Source: Insolitispirillum peregrinum
Lineage (GTDB): Bacteria > Pseudomonadota > Alphaproteobacteria > Rhodospirillales > Rhodospirillaceae
Length of the DNA stretch: 64,000 nt
Direction of reading: 5' to 3'
NCBI RefSeq assembly: GCF_900156605.1
Contig: NZ_FTOA01000003.1
Location: forward strand, 62,001 to 126,000
How positions within the stretch are numbered: the stretch's first letter is position 1; each line of letters starts with the position of its first letter. This document shows positions 18,050 through 26,784 of this stretch, piece after piece. The position numbers and the translations under genes were made by a program. The notes beneath the pieces are model-generated. The model ran no database searches, was not told where the DNA came from, and saw nothing but the letters and a program-made list of their open reading frames with translations.

Positions 18050-19330
18050 TTAGTTCTTGAACTTCGGCTCGGTGCAGTTGCCGCAGACCCACGGATAGGT
18101 CCAGTCGGCGGTCAGCTTGGCGCTTTCCGGGATGTACGGGCTCCAGGCATCGGCCTTGATCACGCCGTTGGTCTTCCACACGGTCTGCAACTGGCCATCG
18201 GCCTGAATTTCACCGATGAACACCGGCTTCGACAGGTGGTGGTTGGTGTTCATCACCGCAACGCCGCCGGTCAGGTTCTTGACCTTCTGGCCGTACATCG
18301 CCTGACGGACCGCATCAACGTCGGTGGTGCCAGCCTGCTGCACCGCCTGGGTCCACATCTTGAAGCCGATGTAGGTGGCTTCCATCGGGTCATTGGTCAC
18401 GCGCTTGGGGTTCTTGGTGAAGTCGTGCCATTGCTTGATGAAGGCAGTGTTTTCCGGCGACTTGACCGATTCAAAGTAGTTCCAGGCGGCCAGATGGCCA
18501 ACGAGATTCTTGGTGTCGATACCGGCCAGTTCTTCTTCCCCGACCGAGAACGCCACCACCGGGATCTGGTCTGCCTTGATGCCCTGGTTGGCCAGTTCCT
18601 TGTAGAACGGCACGTTGGCATCGCCGTTGATGGTCGAAACCACCGCCGTCTTCTTGCCCGCCGAAGCGAATTTCTTGATGTCCGCGACGATGGTCTGCCA
18701 GTCGCTATGGCCGAACGGGGTGTAGTTGACCATGATGTCGTCGGCGGCGACGCCCTTGGACTTCAGGTAGGATTCGAGAATCTTGTTGGTGGTGCGCGGA
18801 TAGACGTAATCGGTGCCAGCCAGCACCCAGCGCTTCACTTCGCCGCCGTCCTTGCTCATCAGGTAATCGACGGCCGGGATCGCCTGCTGGTTGGGGGCGG
18901 CACCGGTGTAGAACACATTGCGCGAGCTTTCTTCGCCTTCGTACTGCACCGGGTAGAACAGCAGGCCGTCAAGCTGTTCGACCACCGGCAGCACCGACTT
19001 GCGCGACACCGAGGTCCAGCAGCCAAAGATCGCCGCCACCTTGTCCTTTTCCAGCAGCTCGCGGGCCTTTTCGGCAAACAGCGGCCAGTTGGAGGCCGGG
19101 TCAACCACCACCGCTTCGACCTTTTTGCCCAGCAGGCCGCCGTGCTTGTTGAGGTCATCGACCATCATCAGGACAGTGTCCTTGAGGGTGGTTTCCGAGA
19201 TTGCCATCGTGCCGGACAGCGAATGCAGCACGCCGACCTTGATGGTGTCATCGGCAGCCTTGGCCGACGAAACCGACAGCATCGAGGCGGCAGCGAGCAG
19301 GCCGAGGCCCAAAGAGCGCATGAACTTCAT
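18050..19330 (-). CDS. urtA: Urea-binding periplasmic protein UrtA
   Basis: A 426-aa type I substrate-binding protein with signal peptide (GLGLLAAASMLSVSSAKAA). Hallmarks are [48 protein letters not shown] and YTGAAPNQQ, the urea-specific FYPVQYEG block being shared with the sensor homologue at 29544. ATG 19330 has a GGGGGACACTCC-type leader with GGGG close by. It is the first gene of the urt-ure operon, and a sigma54-like promoter lies 45-60 bp upstream. Confidence 0.97.
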   Translation of the reverse strand: MKFMRSLGLGLLAAASMLSVSSAKAADDTIKVGVLHSLSGTMAISETTLKDTVLMMVDDLNKHGGLLGKKVEAVVVDPASNWPLFAEKARELLEKDKVAAIFGCWTSVSRKSVLPVVEQLDGLLFYPVQYEGEESSRNVFYTGAAPNQQAIPAVDYLMSKDGGEVKRWVLAGTDYVYPRTTNKILESYLKSKGVAADDIMVNYTPFGHSDWQTIVADIKKFASAGKKTAVVSTINGDANVPFYKELANQGIKADQIPVVAFSVGEEELAGIDTKNLVGHLAAWNYFESVKSPENTAFIKQWHDFTKNPKRVTNDPMEATYIGFKMWTQAVQQAGTTDVDAVRQAMYGQKVKNLTGGVAVMNTNHHLSKPVFIGEIQADGQLQTVWKTNGVIKADAWSPYIPESAKLTADWTYPWVCGNCTEPKFKN

Positions 19331-19798
19331 GGAGTGTCCCCCGTTCGAGACGTTGCGTAAGACGGCGGACACAACGCAAGAGGCGGGCCAGTTTGGTCAT
19401 CCATTTGATATGGAATGATTTTCCATGTTTCTGGCCGGTGGGGCAGGGGCGAAAAGGGACGCGGATGATGGAATGGTATTCACGTCAGGCTTAAAAATCA
19501 TTCATATGGCATAATGCGGATTGTGCAGCGCATCTTGTGAGTTTTCTGAGTGATGTGAAAAATGTTTAAAAACAGGATTGTAAATATTTTTCATATATAT
19601 TTCTGAAAGCCTATTTTTTAATCACTCAATGAAATTTTTATTTCTATATTATTTCTGATAATAGACAAATATTTATGGCTGGCAAGAGAATTTCTTCTCT
19701 TCCAGCGGGACAGCGATGAAAACCGGTTGACCTGAATGACTATACGTGGCCCTTGTTTCTGGTATTTTTCTGAAAGCAGGGCTGGGTGGATTTTTGCG
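19331..19798. promoter_or_regulatory. Divergent urtA / response-regulator control region
   Basis: A gene-free 468-bp stretch. A perfect inverted repeat ATGGAA-N5-TTCCAT lies at 19410-19426, 20 bp upstream of the sigma54-like element. A weaker copy, ATGGAA-N5-TTCACG, lies at 19468-19484. Both are candidate operators. From about 19490 to 19740 the sequence is strikingly AT-rich for this genome, with runs such as ATATTTTTCATATATATTTC, suggesting a bent or nucleoid-protein-bound region. Confidence 0.5.
19375..19390 (-). promoter_or_regulatory. Sigma54-like promoter for urtA
   Basis: On the minus strand the sequence reads TGGCCC-N5-TTGC, with GG and GC ten bases apart as required for -24/-12 elements (consensus TGGCAC-N5-TTGC). 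Transcription would start about 35 bp before the urtA ATG. NtrC/sigma54 control of urea uptake is known in related bacteria and fits here, but no NtrC box is clear. Confidence 0.5.
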
Positions 19799-20503
19799 AT
19801 GACGGCTAACCCGCATATTCTGGTGGTGGATGATGATCCGGCGGTGCGGGCGGTGATGTGCGCCTGTCTGACCACGGCGGGCTATCGCGTCGATCAGGCC
19901 GAAGACGCCGCCGGGCTGAAGGCCTGGCTGAACCACGGCGGAGTGGACCTGATCCTGCTGGATGTCAATCTGCCGGATGGGGATGGCATGGCGCTGGCGC
20001 GACAGGTGCGGGCCAGTGGCGATACCGCCATCATTATGGTCACCGAGCGGGGGACGCCGGATGACCGGGCGCTGGGGCTGGAGATCGGCGCAGACGACTA
20101 TCTGCCCAAGCCGGTCTATCCGCGCGAGCTGTTGGCGCGGATCAGGAACGTGCTGGACCGCCGTGCCCCTGCTCCGGCGAGCGCGAAAAACCGGCTGGTC
20201 TTTGCCGGTTGGAGCCTCGATACCGTCGAACGGGTGGTGGTCGACACCGTGGGGCGGGCGCTGGAGCTGACTCCGGCAGAATTTGATCTGCTGGTGGTGC
20301 TGGTCAGCCGGGCCGGACGGATTCAAAGCCGTGATCAACTGATGGCCGCGCTGGGCTCCGCCGAGGCGGACTCCGGGCCGCGCAGCATCGACATCCTGAT
20401 CAGCCGGTTACGTAAAAAGCTCGATCCGTCCGGCGATGGCGGGCTGATCGAAACCTGCCGGGGGCATGGCTACCGTTTTACCGCCAAGGTGAAAAAGGGA
20501 TAA
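19799..20503 (+). CDS. OmpR-type response regulator next to urtA
   Basis: A 234-aa regulator. The receiver domain has DDD at 11-13, phospho-Asp D55 (LILLDVNLPDGDG), a switch Thr in MVTERG and Lys in DDYLPKPV. A winged-helix domain (about 130-228) has ELTPAEFDLLVVLV and ends ETCRGHGYRFTAKV, similar to the TorR/OmpR class. ATG 19799 (MTANPHILVVDDDP) gives a normal receiver start; an ATG-less extension upstream is unlikely. No kinase gene is adjacent. Given its position divergent from urtA, a likely partner is the hybrid kinase at 26785, whose gene is coupled to a UrtA-like sensor. That pairing is inference. Confidence 0.92.
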   Translation: MTANPHILVVDDDPAVRAVMCACLTTAGYRVDQAEDAAGLKAWLNHGGVDLILLDVNLPDGDGMALARQVRASGDTAIIMVTERGTPDDRALGLEIGADDYLPKPVYPRELLARIRNVLDRRAPAPASAKNRLVFAGWSLDTVERVVVDTVGRALELTPAEFDLLVVLVSRAGRIQSRDQLMAALGSAEADSGPRSIDILISRLRKKLDPSGDGGLIETCRGHGYRFTAKVKKG

Positions 20504-20509
20504 CAGAAC

Positions 20510-20537
20510 CGCCCCGCAACCGACAGGCTGCGGGGCG
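20510..20537. terminator. Hairpin between convergent genes
   Basis: Arms CGCCCCGCA (20510-20518) and TGCGGGGCG (20529-20537) with a 10-nt loop, between the convergent response-regulator and kgtP-like genes. There is no long T-run on either side, so termination strength is uncertain. Confidence 0.6.
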
Positions 20538-20563
20538 ATTGATCACCGACATGGAAGAAGGAT

Positions 20564-21856
20564 TTAGTCTTCCTTGATGGCGCTGCTCTTGCTGGTGTCG
20601 CGCATGAACAGGTAGACGCACAGGGACACGCCGATCATCACCGTCACGTACCAGTAAAAGCCCTGTTCCCAGCCCCGGCTCTTGAATTGCAGGGCGACGA
20701 ATTCGGCGGTGCCACCGAACAGGGTGTTGGCCAGCGCATAGGGCAGGGCGACGCCCAGCGCGCGGATGTGGGCGGGGAACAGTTCAGCCTTCACCACCGC
20801 GTTGATCGAGGTATAGCCGGTCACGATCAGCAGGGCGGCCATCACCAGCAGGCCAGCGGTCAGCGGGTCTTTGGTGCTTTCCAGCGTCGAGAAGATCGGA
20901 TAGGTGAACAGCACACCGGCCACGCCAAAGGCAATCATCAGCGGCTTGCGGCCGATCTTGTCCGACAGGCCCCCGGCCAGCGGCTGGATCAGCATGAACA
21001 CGAACAGGGTGATGGCGTTCAGTTCACTGGCGGCTTCCTTGCTGAAGCCCGAGGTGTTGACCAGGAACTTTTGCATGTAGATCGAATAGGCATAGAAGGC
21101 CAGCGTGCCGCCTGCGGTCAGCAACATCACCAGCGCGGTTTCCTTCGGGTGCTTGGTGACCAGTTCCCAGAAGCCGGACTTCTTGCTGGTGTCGGTCTTG
21201 GCGTTCTTGAAGCTTTCGGTTTCGGCCAGCCCACGACGCAGCCAGAACACCACCACCGCCAGCGCCGCACCGACAAAGAACGGGATGCGCCAGCCCCAGG
21301 CGCTGAGGTCGGCCTTGTCCAGGGTGTTTTGCAGGACCAGCAGCACGGCAATGGCCAGCAACTGGCCGGAAATCAGGGTGACGTACTGGAACGAGGAGAA
21401 AAAGCCGCGCCGGTCCTTGCCGGCCATTTCCGACAGGTAGGTGGCCGAGGCGCCATATTCGCCGCCAACCGACAGCCCTTGCATCAGGCGGGCAATCACC
21501 AGCAGGGCCGGAGCCGCGACACCGATGCTGTCATAGCCGGGAGTCAGGCCGATGATCAGCGACCCGGCGCACATCAGCGTCACCGACAGGGTCAGGCCGG
21601 ACTTCCGGCCCTTGCGGTCGGCGTACAGGCCCATGATCCACGCCCCGACCGGACGCATCACAAAGCCGACGGCAAACACCGCCGCCGAGTTCAGCAACTG
21701 GGCGGTCTGGTCACCGGAGGGGAAAAAGTGCGGAGCAAAGTACAAGGCAAAGGCGGCATAGACATACCAGTCGAACCATTCGACCAGATTGCCGGTTGAA
21801 CCACCGATGATCGACTTCAGGCGCGTGTTGTGCGCGATGGGGGCCTGTGTGGACAC
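20564..21856 (-). CDS. MFS dicarboxylate/alpha-ketoglutarate symporter, KgtP-like
   Basis: A 430-aa metabolite:H+ symporter family transporter with 12 predicted membrane segments. Typical blocks: GNLVEWFDWYVYAAFALYFA, FVMRPVGAWIMGLYADRKGRK (the loop 2-3 MFS motif), RLMQGLSVGGEYGASATYLSE and AVVKAELFPAHIRALGVALPY. The family moves alpha-ketoglutarate, proline/betaine, shikimate or dicarboxylates. KgtP is the closest style, and the divergent DctB/DctD-type sensor pair supports a C4/C5-dicarboxylate substrate. It is convergent with the response regulator at 19799. Confidence 0.88.
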   Translation of the reverse strand: MSTQAPIAHNTRLKSIIGGSTGNLVEWFDWYVYAAFALYFAPHFFPSGDQTAQLLNSAAVFAVGFVMRPVGAWIMGLYADRKGRKSGLTLSVTLMCAGSLIIGLTPGYDSIGVAAPALLVIARLMQGLSVGGEYGASATYLSEMAGKDRRGFFSSFQYVTLISGQLLAIAVLLVLQNTLDKADLSAWGWRIPFFVGAALAVVVFWLRRGLAETESFKNAKTDTSKKSGFWELVTKHPKETALVMLLTAGGTLAFYAYSIYMQKFLVNTSGFSKEAASELNAITLFVFMLIQPLAGGLSDKIGRKPLMIAFGVAGVLFTYPIFSTLESTKDPLTAGLLVMAALLIVTGYTSINAVVKAELFPAHIRALGVALPYALANTLFGGTAEFVALQFKSRGWEQGFYWYVTVMIGVSLCVYLFMRDTSKSSAIKED

Positions 21857-22058
21857 TGTTGTTTCCTCTGGCTCTATTGTCTCTGGTCGCAGGTAGATGT
21901 CACCACCTGCCCTCGGGACCCGATGAACGTTGGTGTCATCTTGAGGTCACCGCACTAGAGCACTCGGGATAACGGAGCTTCAAGGCTGCTGTAGAGGCAT
22001 CGCTATCTGTCTATGAACACAGGAAAAAATGCCGAAGGCAGCCATTTTTCGCCGCCTG

Positions 22059-22080
22059 TTTGTGCAAGATTCTGCGTGAC
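22059..22080. promoter_or_regulatory. DctD-like upstream dyad, site 1
   Basis: The half-sites TTTGTGCA and TGCGTGAC are separated by 6 bp. It resembles rhizobial DctD enhancer dyads (TGTGCG/CGCACA type, from memory). It lies about 200 bp upstream of the kgtP-like start. Confidence 0.45.
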
Positions 22081-22090
22081 AGGATGGTAG

Positions 22091-22112
22091 TTTGCGCAAT
22101 ATCCTGCACAAA
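22091..22112. promoter_or_regulatory. DctD-like upstream dyad, site 2
   Basis: The half-sites TTTGCGCA and TGCACAAA are separated by 6 bp, a near-perfect dyad. It lies 32 bp (about three helical turns) from site 1. It ends on the first base of the dctB-like ATG, so binding here could also affect the sensor operon. Confidence 0.5.
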
Positions 22113-23866
22113 TGCTGGACCCGTCGCGCAAGATCAGGATTGTTTTTGTTTCCGTGGTGGTGTTGCTGCTGGCCGCCTTGTGGCTGGCGGCGCTGGTGCT
22201 GGCACGCCATCAGGCCCTGAACGAACTGGCCGCCGAGACCGATGCTCTGGCCCGCCAGCATGGCCGGGTGATCGACAGCGAGCTGGCCCGCTTTCGCCTG
22301 TTGCCGATTGTGCTGAGTGAGTATGGCGACCTTGCAGCGGTGTTGGCGACCCCGACGGTGGACGATCAACGGCGGCTGAGCGAAAAGCTGCGCGGCCTTG
22401 CCGGGAAGACCGGGGCGTCGGTGCTGTATCTACTCAATCGCACGGGCCGGGCGGTGGTCGGGTCGAATTTTGACCGGCCCGACAGTTTTGTCGGGCAGGA
22501 ATTTGCGTTCCGGCCCTATTTCTCGCGGGCGATGGCCGACGGGGGCAGCGAGTATTTCGGCGCTGGCGTCCTGACCGGGCGACCGGGCCTGTTCCTTGCC
22601 CGCCGTCTGGGGGAGGGGCCGGACCGTGCGCTGGGGGTGGTGGTGGTGAAGTACGAATTCGCCACCCTGACGCAGAACTGGGGCGGTGATCCGGGCGAAA
22701 CGCTGATCACCGACGAGCGCGGGATCATTCTGGCCGCCGCTGATCCGTCGCAATTGCTGACCACGGTGATGCCGTTGTCCACGCAGGACCGGCAGGCGAT
22801 TGCGGCCAGCGGCCAGTACGGCACGGCGGCATTGCGCGAGGGGCGTTATCGCTGGCTGGGGCCAGACCGGATGCTGATCGGCGGCACGGACGAGGCGGTG
22901 ATGGTGACGGTGCCGGTGGCGGGCACCAACCTCCGTTTGCTGCACCTGATGAAAACGGCTCCGGCCTTGCGGGCGGCGACCTATCGCGCCTGGGGGATGG
23001 CGGTGCCGATTGTTGCTGGTGGGGTGCTGATCGCGCTGTTGATGTGGAACCGGCTGACCCGTGCCGCCCGCCTTGCCGCCGACCGGCGGGCGCTGGAGCA
23101 GGCGGTGTCCGAACGGACGCAGCAGTTACAGGAAGAAATGGGCAAGCGGGCGTTGGCCGATCAGCGGTTCCGTGACACCCGCGAAGAACTGGAACAGGCC
23201 AACCGGCTGGCTTCGGTCGGGTCGATTGCCGCCGGGTTGATGCATGAAATCAACCAGCCGGTGGCGACCATCCGCACCCTGTCGGAAAATGCCTGCCACC
23301 ATCTGGCGGCCAACCGACTGGAGAAAGTGAAAAACAATCTGGACGTCACTATTGCGATGACCGAGCGGATTGCCACCATCACGCAGGAAATGCGCCGCTT
23401 TGCCCGCCGCAAGCACGGACAGACCAGCCGCGAGCCGCTGGAGGGCGTGATTGCCGGGGCCTTGCTGCTGGTCGAGGATCGTTTGCGCCGACAGGGCATT
23501 ACCCTTCAACGACCGGAGGGGGCCTTGCCGCAGGTGCTGGCCGAGCGGGTGCGGTTGGAGCAGGTGCTGGTCAATCTGCTGCAAAATGCCCTTGATGCGG
23601 TCGAGGGCATCCCCGCCCCCGCCATCGCGCTGACCGTTGAGCAGGGGGAGGGCTCTGTGGTGCTGACGGTGGCCGACAACGGGCCGGGGATTGATCCGGC
23701 GCTGGGCAAACAGATTTTCCTGCCCTTTGTCACCGGCAAGCCCGATGGGCTGGGGCTGGGGTTGGGCATTGCCCACGACATCATGGTGGATTTGGGGGGA
23801 ACGCTGACGGTGGCGGAGTCTCCGTTGGGCGGTGCGGCGCTGGCAATGACGATGAGGACGGCATGA
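22112..23866 (+). CDS. DctB-type C4-dicarboxylate sensor kinase
   Basis: A 584-aa kinase. TM1 is at about 10-32. A periplasmic double-Cache (PDC) sensor spans about 33-290, with the DctB-typical FRLLPIVLSEYGDL, GSNFDRPDSFVGQEFAFRPY and YFGAGVLTGRPGLFLARR. TM2 is at about 292-312, then a coiled coil (ERTQQLQEEMGKRALADQ), HisKA with His in GLMHEINQPVATIRTLSEN, and HATPase NLLQNALDAVEG, DNGPGID and GLGLGLGIAHDI. The ATG 22112 lacks an obvious Shine-Dalgarno site and overlaps a regulator-type dyad. It overlaps the regulator gene by 4 bp. It should sense succinate-like acids and control the divergent KgtP-like transporter. Confidence 0.9.
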   Translation: MLDPSRKIRIVFVSVVVLLLAALWLAALVLARHQALNELAAETDALARQHGRVIDSELARFRLLPIVLSEYGDLAAVLATPTVDDQRRLSEKLRGLAGKTGASVLYLLNRTGRAVVGSNFDRPDSFVGQEFAFRPYFSRAMADGGSEYFGAGVLTGRPGLFLARRLGEGPDRALGVVVVKYEFATLTQNWGGDPGETLITDERGIILAAADPSQLLTTVMPLSTQDRQAIAASGQYGTAALREGRYRWLGPDRMLIGGTDEAVMVTVPVAGTNLRLLHLMKTAPALRAATYRAWGMAVPIVAGGVLIALLMWNRLTRAARLAADRRALEQAVSERTQQLQEEMGKRALADQRFRDTREELEQANRLASVGSIAAGLMHEINQPVATIRTLSENACHHLAANRLEKVKNNLDVTIAMTERIATITQEMRRFARRKHGQTSREPLEGVIAGALLLVEDRLRRQGITLQRPEGALPQVLAERVRLEQVLVNLLQNALDAVEGIPAPAIALTVEQGEGSVVLTVADNGPGIDPALGKQIFLPFVTGKPDGLGLGLGIAHDIMVDLGGTLTVAESPLGGAALAMTMRTA

Positions 23867-25173
23867 TGACCCCGGAATCCTTGCGTATCCTGCTGGTCGA
23901 AGACGACGTAGCGTTCAGTGCGGCGCTGATGGATTCCTTTGCCATCGCCGAACTGGAGGTAGAGCTGCACGCCGACGGGCAGTCGGCGCTGAGCAGTATT
24001 ACCGCATCGCCGCCGGCGGTGGTGATCACCGATGTACGCATGCCCCGGCTGGATGGCAATGATCTGCTGGATGCGGTGCAGGCGGTGGACCCGGAGGTGC
24101 CGGTGATCATGATGACCGGCCATGGTGACATTGCGATGGCGGTGTCGGCCCTGAAACGCGGTGCCTATGACTTCATTGAAAAGCCGTTTGTCACTGAATA
24201 CCTGATTGCCTCGGTGCGGCGGGCGCTGGAAACCCGGCGATTGGTGCTGGAAAACCGCCGCCTGCGCCAGATGGCGGCAGAAAACGAGGGCCACTTTCCC
24301 TTGCTGGGGCAAACGGCGGTGATGACGCGGGTGCGCGATACCGTCCGGCAAGTGGCGGGAGCTGACGTTGATGTGTTGCTCGAAGGCGAAACCGGCACCG
24401 GCAAGGAACTGGTGGCCCACCTGCTGCACCGCTGGAGCCGTCGCCAGCGGCGGAGCTTTGTGACCATCGACTGCGCCGCCTTGCCCGAGGGGCAGGCGGA
24501 CGAGCTGCTGTTCGGCGGTCGCATCCGGCGCGGTCGGCTGGCCGAAGCTCACCGGGGCACCCTGTTTCTGGATGGGGTGGAACACCTGTCGCCGACGCTG
24601 CAAGGCCGCCTGTTGCGCGCCATCGAAGAGCGGGAAGTGGTCTCGCCCTCTGGGGAAACGACGGTTCTTGATGTGCGGGTGGTGGCCTCGGCAACGCAGG
24701 ATGTACAGCGGGCGGTCGCGGAAGGCCGGCTGCGGGCCGATTTTGTCTATCGCCTGGGCACGGTCAAAATCCACCTGCCGCCACTGCGGGAGCGGCGGGC
24801 CGATGTCGGGCTGCTGTTCAGCTATTTCCTCGACGAAGCCTCCCGCCAGCACGGCGTTCCCCGCCCGGCGATCGGGGCCGAGGTGGAAGCCCGCCTGCTG
24901 ACCGACGACTGGCCGGGGAACGTGCGGGAACTGCGCAACTTTGCCACCCAGTTGGCGCTGGGGCTGGTCCGCGACCCGATTGCCGCCGCGCAGGGGCTGG
25001 GGCTGAGCGAGCAGATGGACATCTTTGAAGCCGGGGTGCTGCGCAAGATGCTGGAACAGTGTGATGGCGATGCCGGACGCGCCGCCGACGCCCTGCACCT
25101 GCCCCGGCGCAGCCTGTATGCGCGGTTGCAGAAACACGGGATCGTGCCGCGCAGTTATCGTGGGCGGGAGTGA
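23863..25173 (+). CDS. DctD-like response regulator lacking the GAFTGA loop
   Basis: A 436-aa regulator. The receiver has acidic EDD (about 13-15), phospho-Asp in VVITDVRMPRLDG and Lys in DFIEKPF. The AAA+ domain has Walker A EGETGTGKELVAHL. Where sigma54 activators carry ELFGxxxGAFTGA it reads DELLFGGRIRRGRLAEAHRG, so the loop that contacts sigma54 is absent, and Walker B is FLDGVE rather than FLDEIE. The C-terminal FIS-type helix-turn-helix is present (DAGRAADALHLPRRSLYARLQ). It probably binds DNA and responds to phosphorylation but cannot activate sigma54 RNA polymerase. It may use sigma70 or repress. It is coupled to the DctB-like kinase by ATGA. Confidence 0.9.
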   Translation: MMTPESLRILLVEDDVAFSAALMDSFAIAELEVELHADGQSALSSITASPPAVVITDVRMPRLDGNDLLDAVQAVDPEVPVIMMTGHGDIAMAVSALKRGAYDFIEKPFVTEYLIASVRRALETRRLVLENRRLRQMAAENEGHFPLLGQTAVMTRVRDTVRQVAGADVDVLLEGETGTGKELVAHLLHRWSRRQRRSFVTIDCAALPEGQADELLFGGRIRRGRLAEAHRGTLFLDGVEHLSPTLQGRLLRAIEEREVVSPSGETTVLDVRVVASATQDVQRAVAEGRLRADFVYRLGTVKIHLPPLRERRADVGLLFSYFLDEASRQHGVPRPAIGAEVEARLLTDDWPGNVRELRNFATQLALGLVRDPIAAAQGLGLSEQMDIFEAGVLRKMLEQCDGDAGRAADALHLPRRSLYARLQKHGIVPRSYRGRE

Positions 25174-25666
25174 GTGTTTTTGGCGGAAACGGCAGGAAAA
25201 ATGGAAGACAAGAAAAAACGATAGGAGCGGACCGGTCACGGGCAATGTTGGAGGTGGAACGCTGTAAAGCGTTGTAAAGAGTGCGAAATAGATGATCGCC
25301 TGATGTATCACTCCGGTTCACATCGACGCATTGCCAACCCGCAGTCAGGTCATTGCCCTGACTGCGGGTTGGGCAACAAGACACTGGCTGCTTTCCCGAC
25401 TGGAAAGCGGCCTTTTGCTTGCCGGGTTCTGCGTCCCTGAATTCCTGTCCACTGATCTTCGCTATGGTTTGGGTCTCTATGGCGGCTGGAAGTCTGTTCT
25501 GTCGGGCGTCCATAGGGCTGGCACTGAGTGGAGTTATGATGTCTGATTAGACACTTTATAGTAGAGCTATTTGAAATTAATTTATTCAAGGTGTATCTCT
25601 AAGCTTGAATGAGTTCCATCATACAGACGCTGTGCCCAAGGAAAACGATATACTGGGAGGCTGGAA
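25174..25666. other. Gene-free region with a large hairpin
   Basis: No convincing gene is present. The main structure is an imperfect inverted repeat at 25331-25376: TTGCCAACCCGCAGTCAGG and its complement with one extra C, loop about 7 nt, no T-run. A smaller hairpin follows (GCTTTCC-CGACT-GGAAAGC, 25389-25407), then CCTTTT, which could terminate the dct operon. Base composition shifts to AT-rich from about 25540 into the next gene. Confidence 0.5.
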
Positions 25667-26695
25667 ATGGCGGATGAAAACACCCTTCTTTCCGATGACC
25701 GTGATATTCGGATTATGGAGATCAAGGCGGGGATCAAAAAAGTCATATATGGGACTACGATCGGCGCGGTGGCGCTGGCCTTTTTCCCGTTTGCGCAGGA
25801 AACCGCGAAGGTGGCGTTCAGTTATTTGATAGAAGAGCGCAGAAGTCTGGCAGAGCAAAGGGTCGATTATCGCTCCTTCTTGGAAAGCCTCAAGGTGGAA
25901 GCCCGCAGTAAAAATCTCGAAGACCGAATTGTTCTGGCGGAATTTTATGCCACTGTTTCCCCTGATATGCAGACACGAGAATTATGGGGAAATTTTCTCG
26001 ATAAACTGATGAATCAACGTGAAAAGTTACGTCAGTCAGAGATCAGGGCAGAGACAACACGTATGTCGAAGGACGCCTCTGATGAAGAAAAGCTTACAGC
26101 AGACCTTCAGGCTGAACAATTGAAGGTTAGTGCGGCTGCCGGGGGGCGAAACCCGATTGTGATGGAGTCGTTTCAGGACCTGCTGATACAGCTTGACTCT
26201 CCAGATTTATCTACGCGCCGCGCCGCGCGTTCTGCGATGGCCCGGATGGGGACTGGGTTGGTTCGCCCCGCAACAGCAGAACTTCTGGCACCCGACTTGT
26301 CGTATCGCGAGCGTTTGGGATTGATGGTGGCGCTTACGGAAATGCTGCGCGGAAACAAAGGCGAGCGTGCGAATATTGCCTCGGCGATTGAAACGGCATC
26401 TTTAGCGCAATTCTTGAAAATGGCGACGGATGCGGACCGTACGCTGCGCATTTATGCGGGGGAGTTTCTCTCTGATCTTGGTGACCCAAGAGTATTCGAA
26501 CTCGTGCCAAGCATTTGGCCCTCTGTCACGTCCGATGACGGTCGGTTCAATTTGGCGCTGACCATGAAGGGAGCAGCCCCCTATGTGTCAGGTGACCAAG
26601 CGAAGACGGCAAAAAAGATTTTGGCGGAGCACATGGGAGAGGTCGGGCTAAAAACCGATAAAGTACTTCAAGAGGCTCTGAGTCTGATACCATAG
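25667..26695 (+). CDS. Orphan membrane-anchored HEAT-like protein
   Basis: A 342-aa protein of unknown function. There is a short cytoplasmic N-terminus, one membrane segment at about 27-45 (VIYGTTIGAVALAFFPFA) and a long charged helical region (about 55-130, likely coiled coil). From about 150 there are helical repeats resembling HEAT units (LDSPDLSTRRAARSAMARM, ADRTLRIYAGEFLSDLGDP). ATG 25667 follows GGGAGG. Codon use is clearly AT-richer than in its neighbours, suggesting recent acquisition. It stands alone, pointing toward the convergent hybrid-kinase gene. I recognise no family and no partner gene. Confidence 0.8.
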   Translation: MADENTLLSDDRDIRIMEIKAGIKKVIYGTTIGAVALAFFPFAQETAKVAFSYLIEERRSLAEQRVDYRSFLESLKVEARSKNLEDRIVLAEFYATVSPDMQTRELWGNFLDKLMNQREKLRQSEIRAETTRMSKDASDEEKLTADLQAEQLKVSAAAGGRNPIVMESFQDLLIQLDSPDLSTRRAARSAMARMGTGLVRPATAELLAPDLSYRERLGLMVALTEMLRGNKGERANIASAIETASLAQFLKMATDADRTLRIYAGEFLSDLGDPRVFELVPSIWPSVTSDDGRFNLALTMKGAAPYVSGDQAKTAKKILAEHMGEVGLKTDKVLQEALSLIP

Positions 26696-26784
26696 GAGAC
26701 TCAGATAGCCGCGATCGTGCGCGTGGCATGTGAGGCCGAAGCCACTGTGCTTTTCTTGCGGAAAGAGCGTTCAAGAGCTCCGCC

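Noticed and set aside
21857..22058. Possible sigma54 promoter for the KgtP-like gene
   Set aside because: I checked the GG-N10-GC pairs I could find on the minus strand; none has correct spacing with acceptable flanking bases.
25386..25408. A 19-base stretch (TTTCCCGACTGGAAAGCGG) like the E. coli lac promoter region
   Set aside because: The match is confined to a small hairpin; flanking bases differ from lac or vector sequence and there is no lac operator or lacZ. Chance or a terminator hairpin is more likely than contamination.
25667..26695. Orphan AT-rich membrane/HEAT protein as an anti-phage defence gene
   Set aside because: Composition is suggestive, but no nuclease, NTPase, reverse transcriptase, protease or other effector or partner is present in it or beside it.
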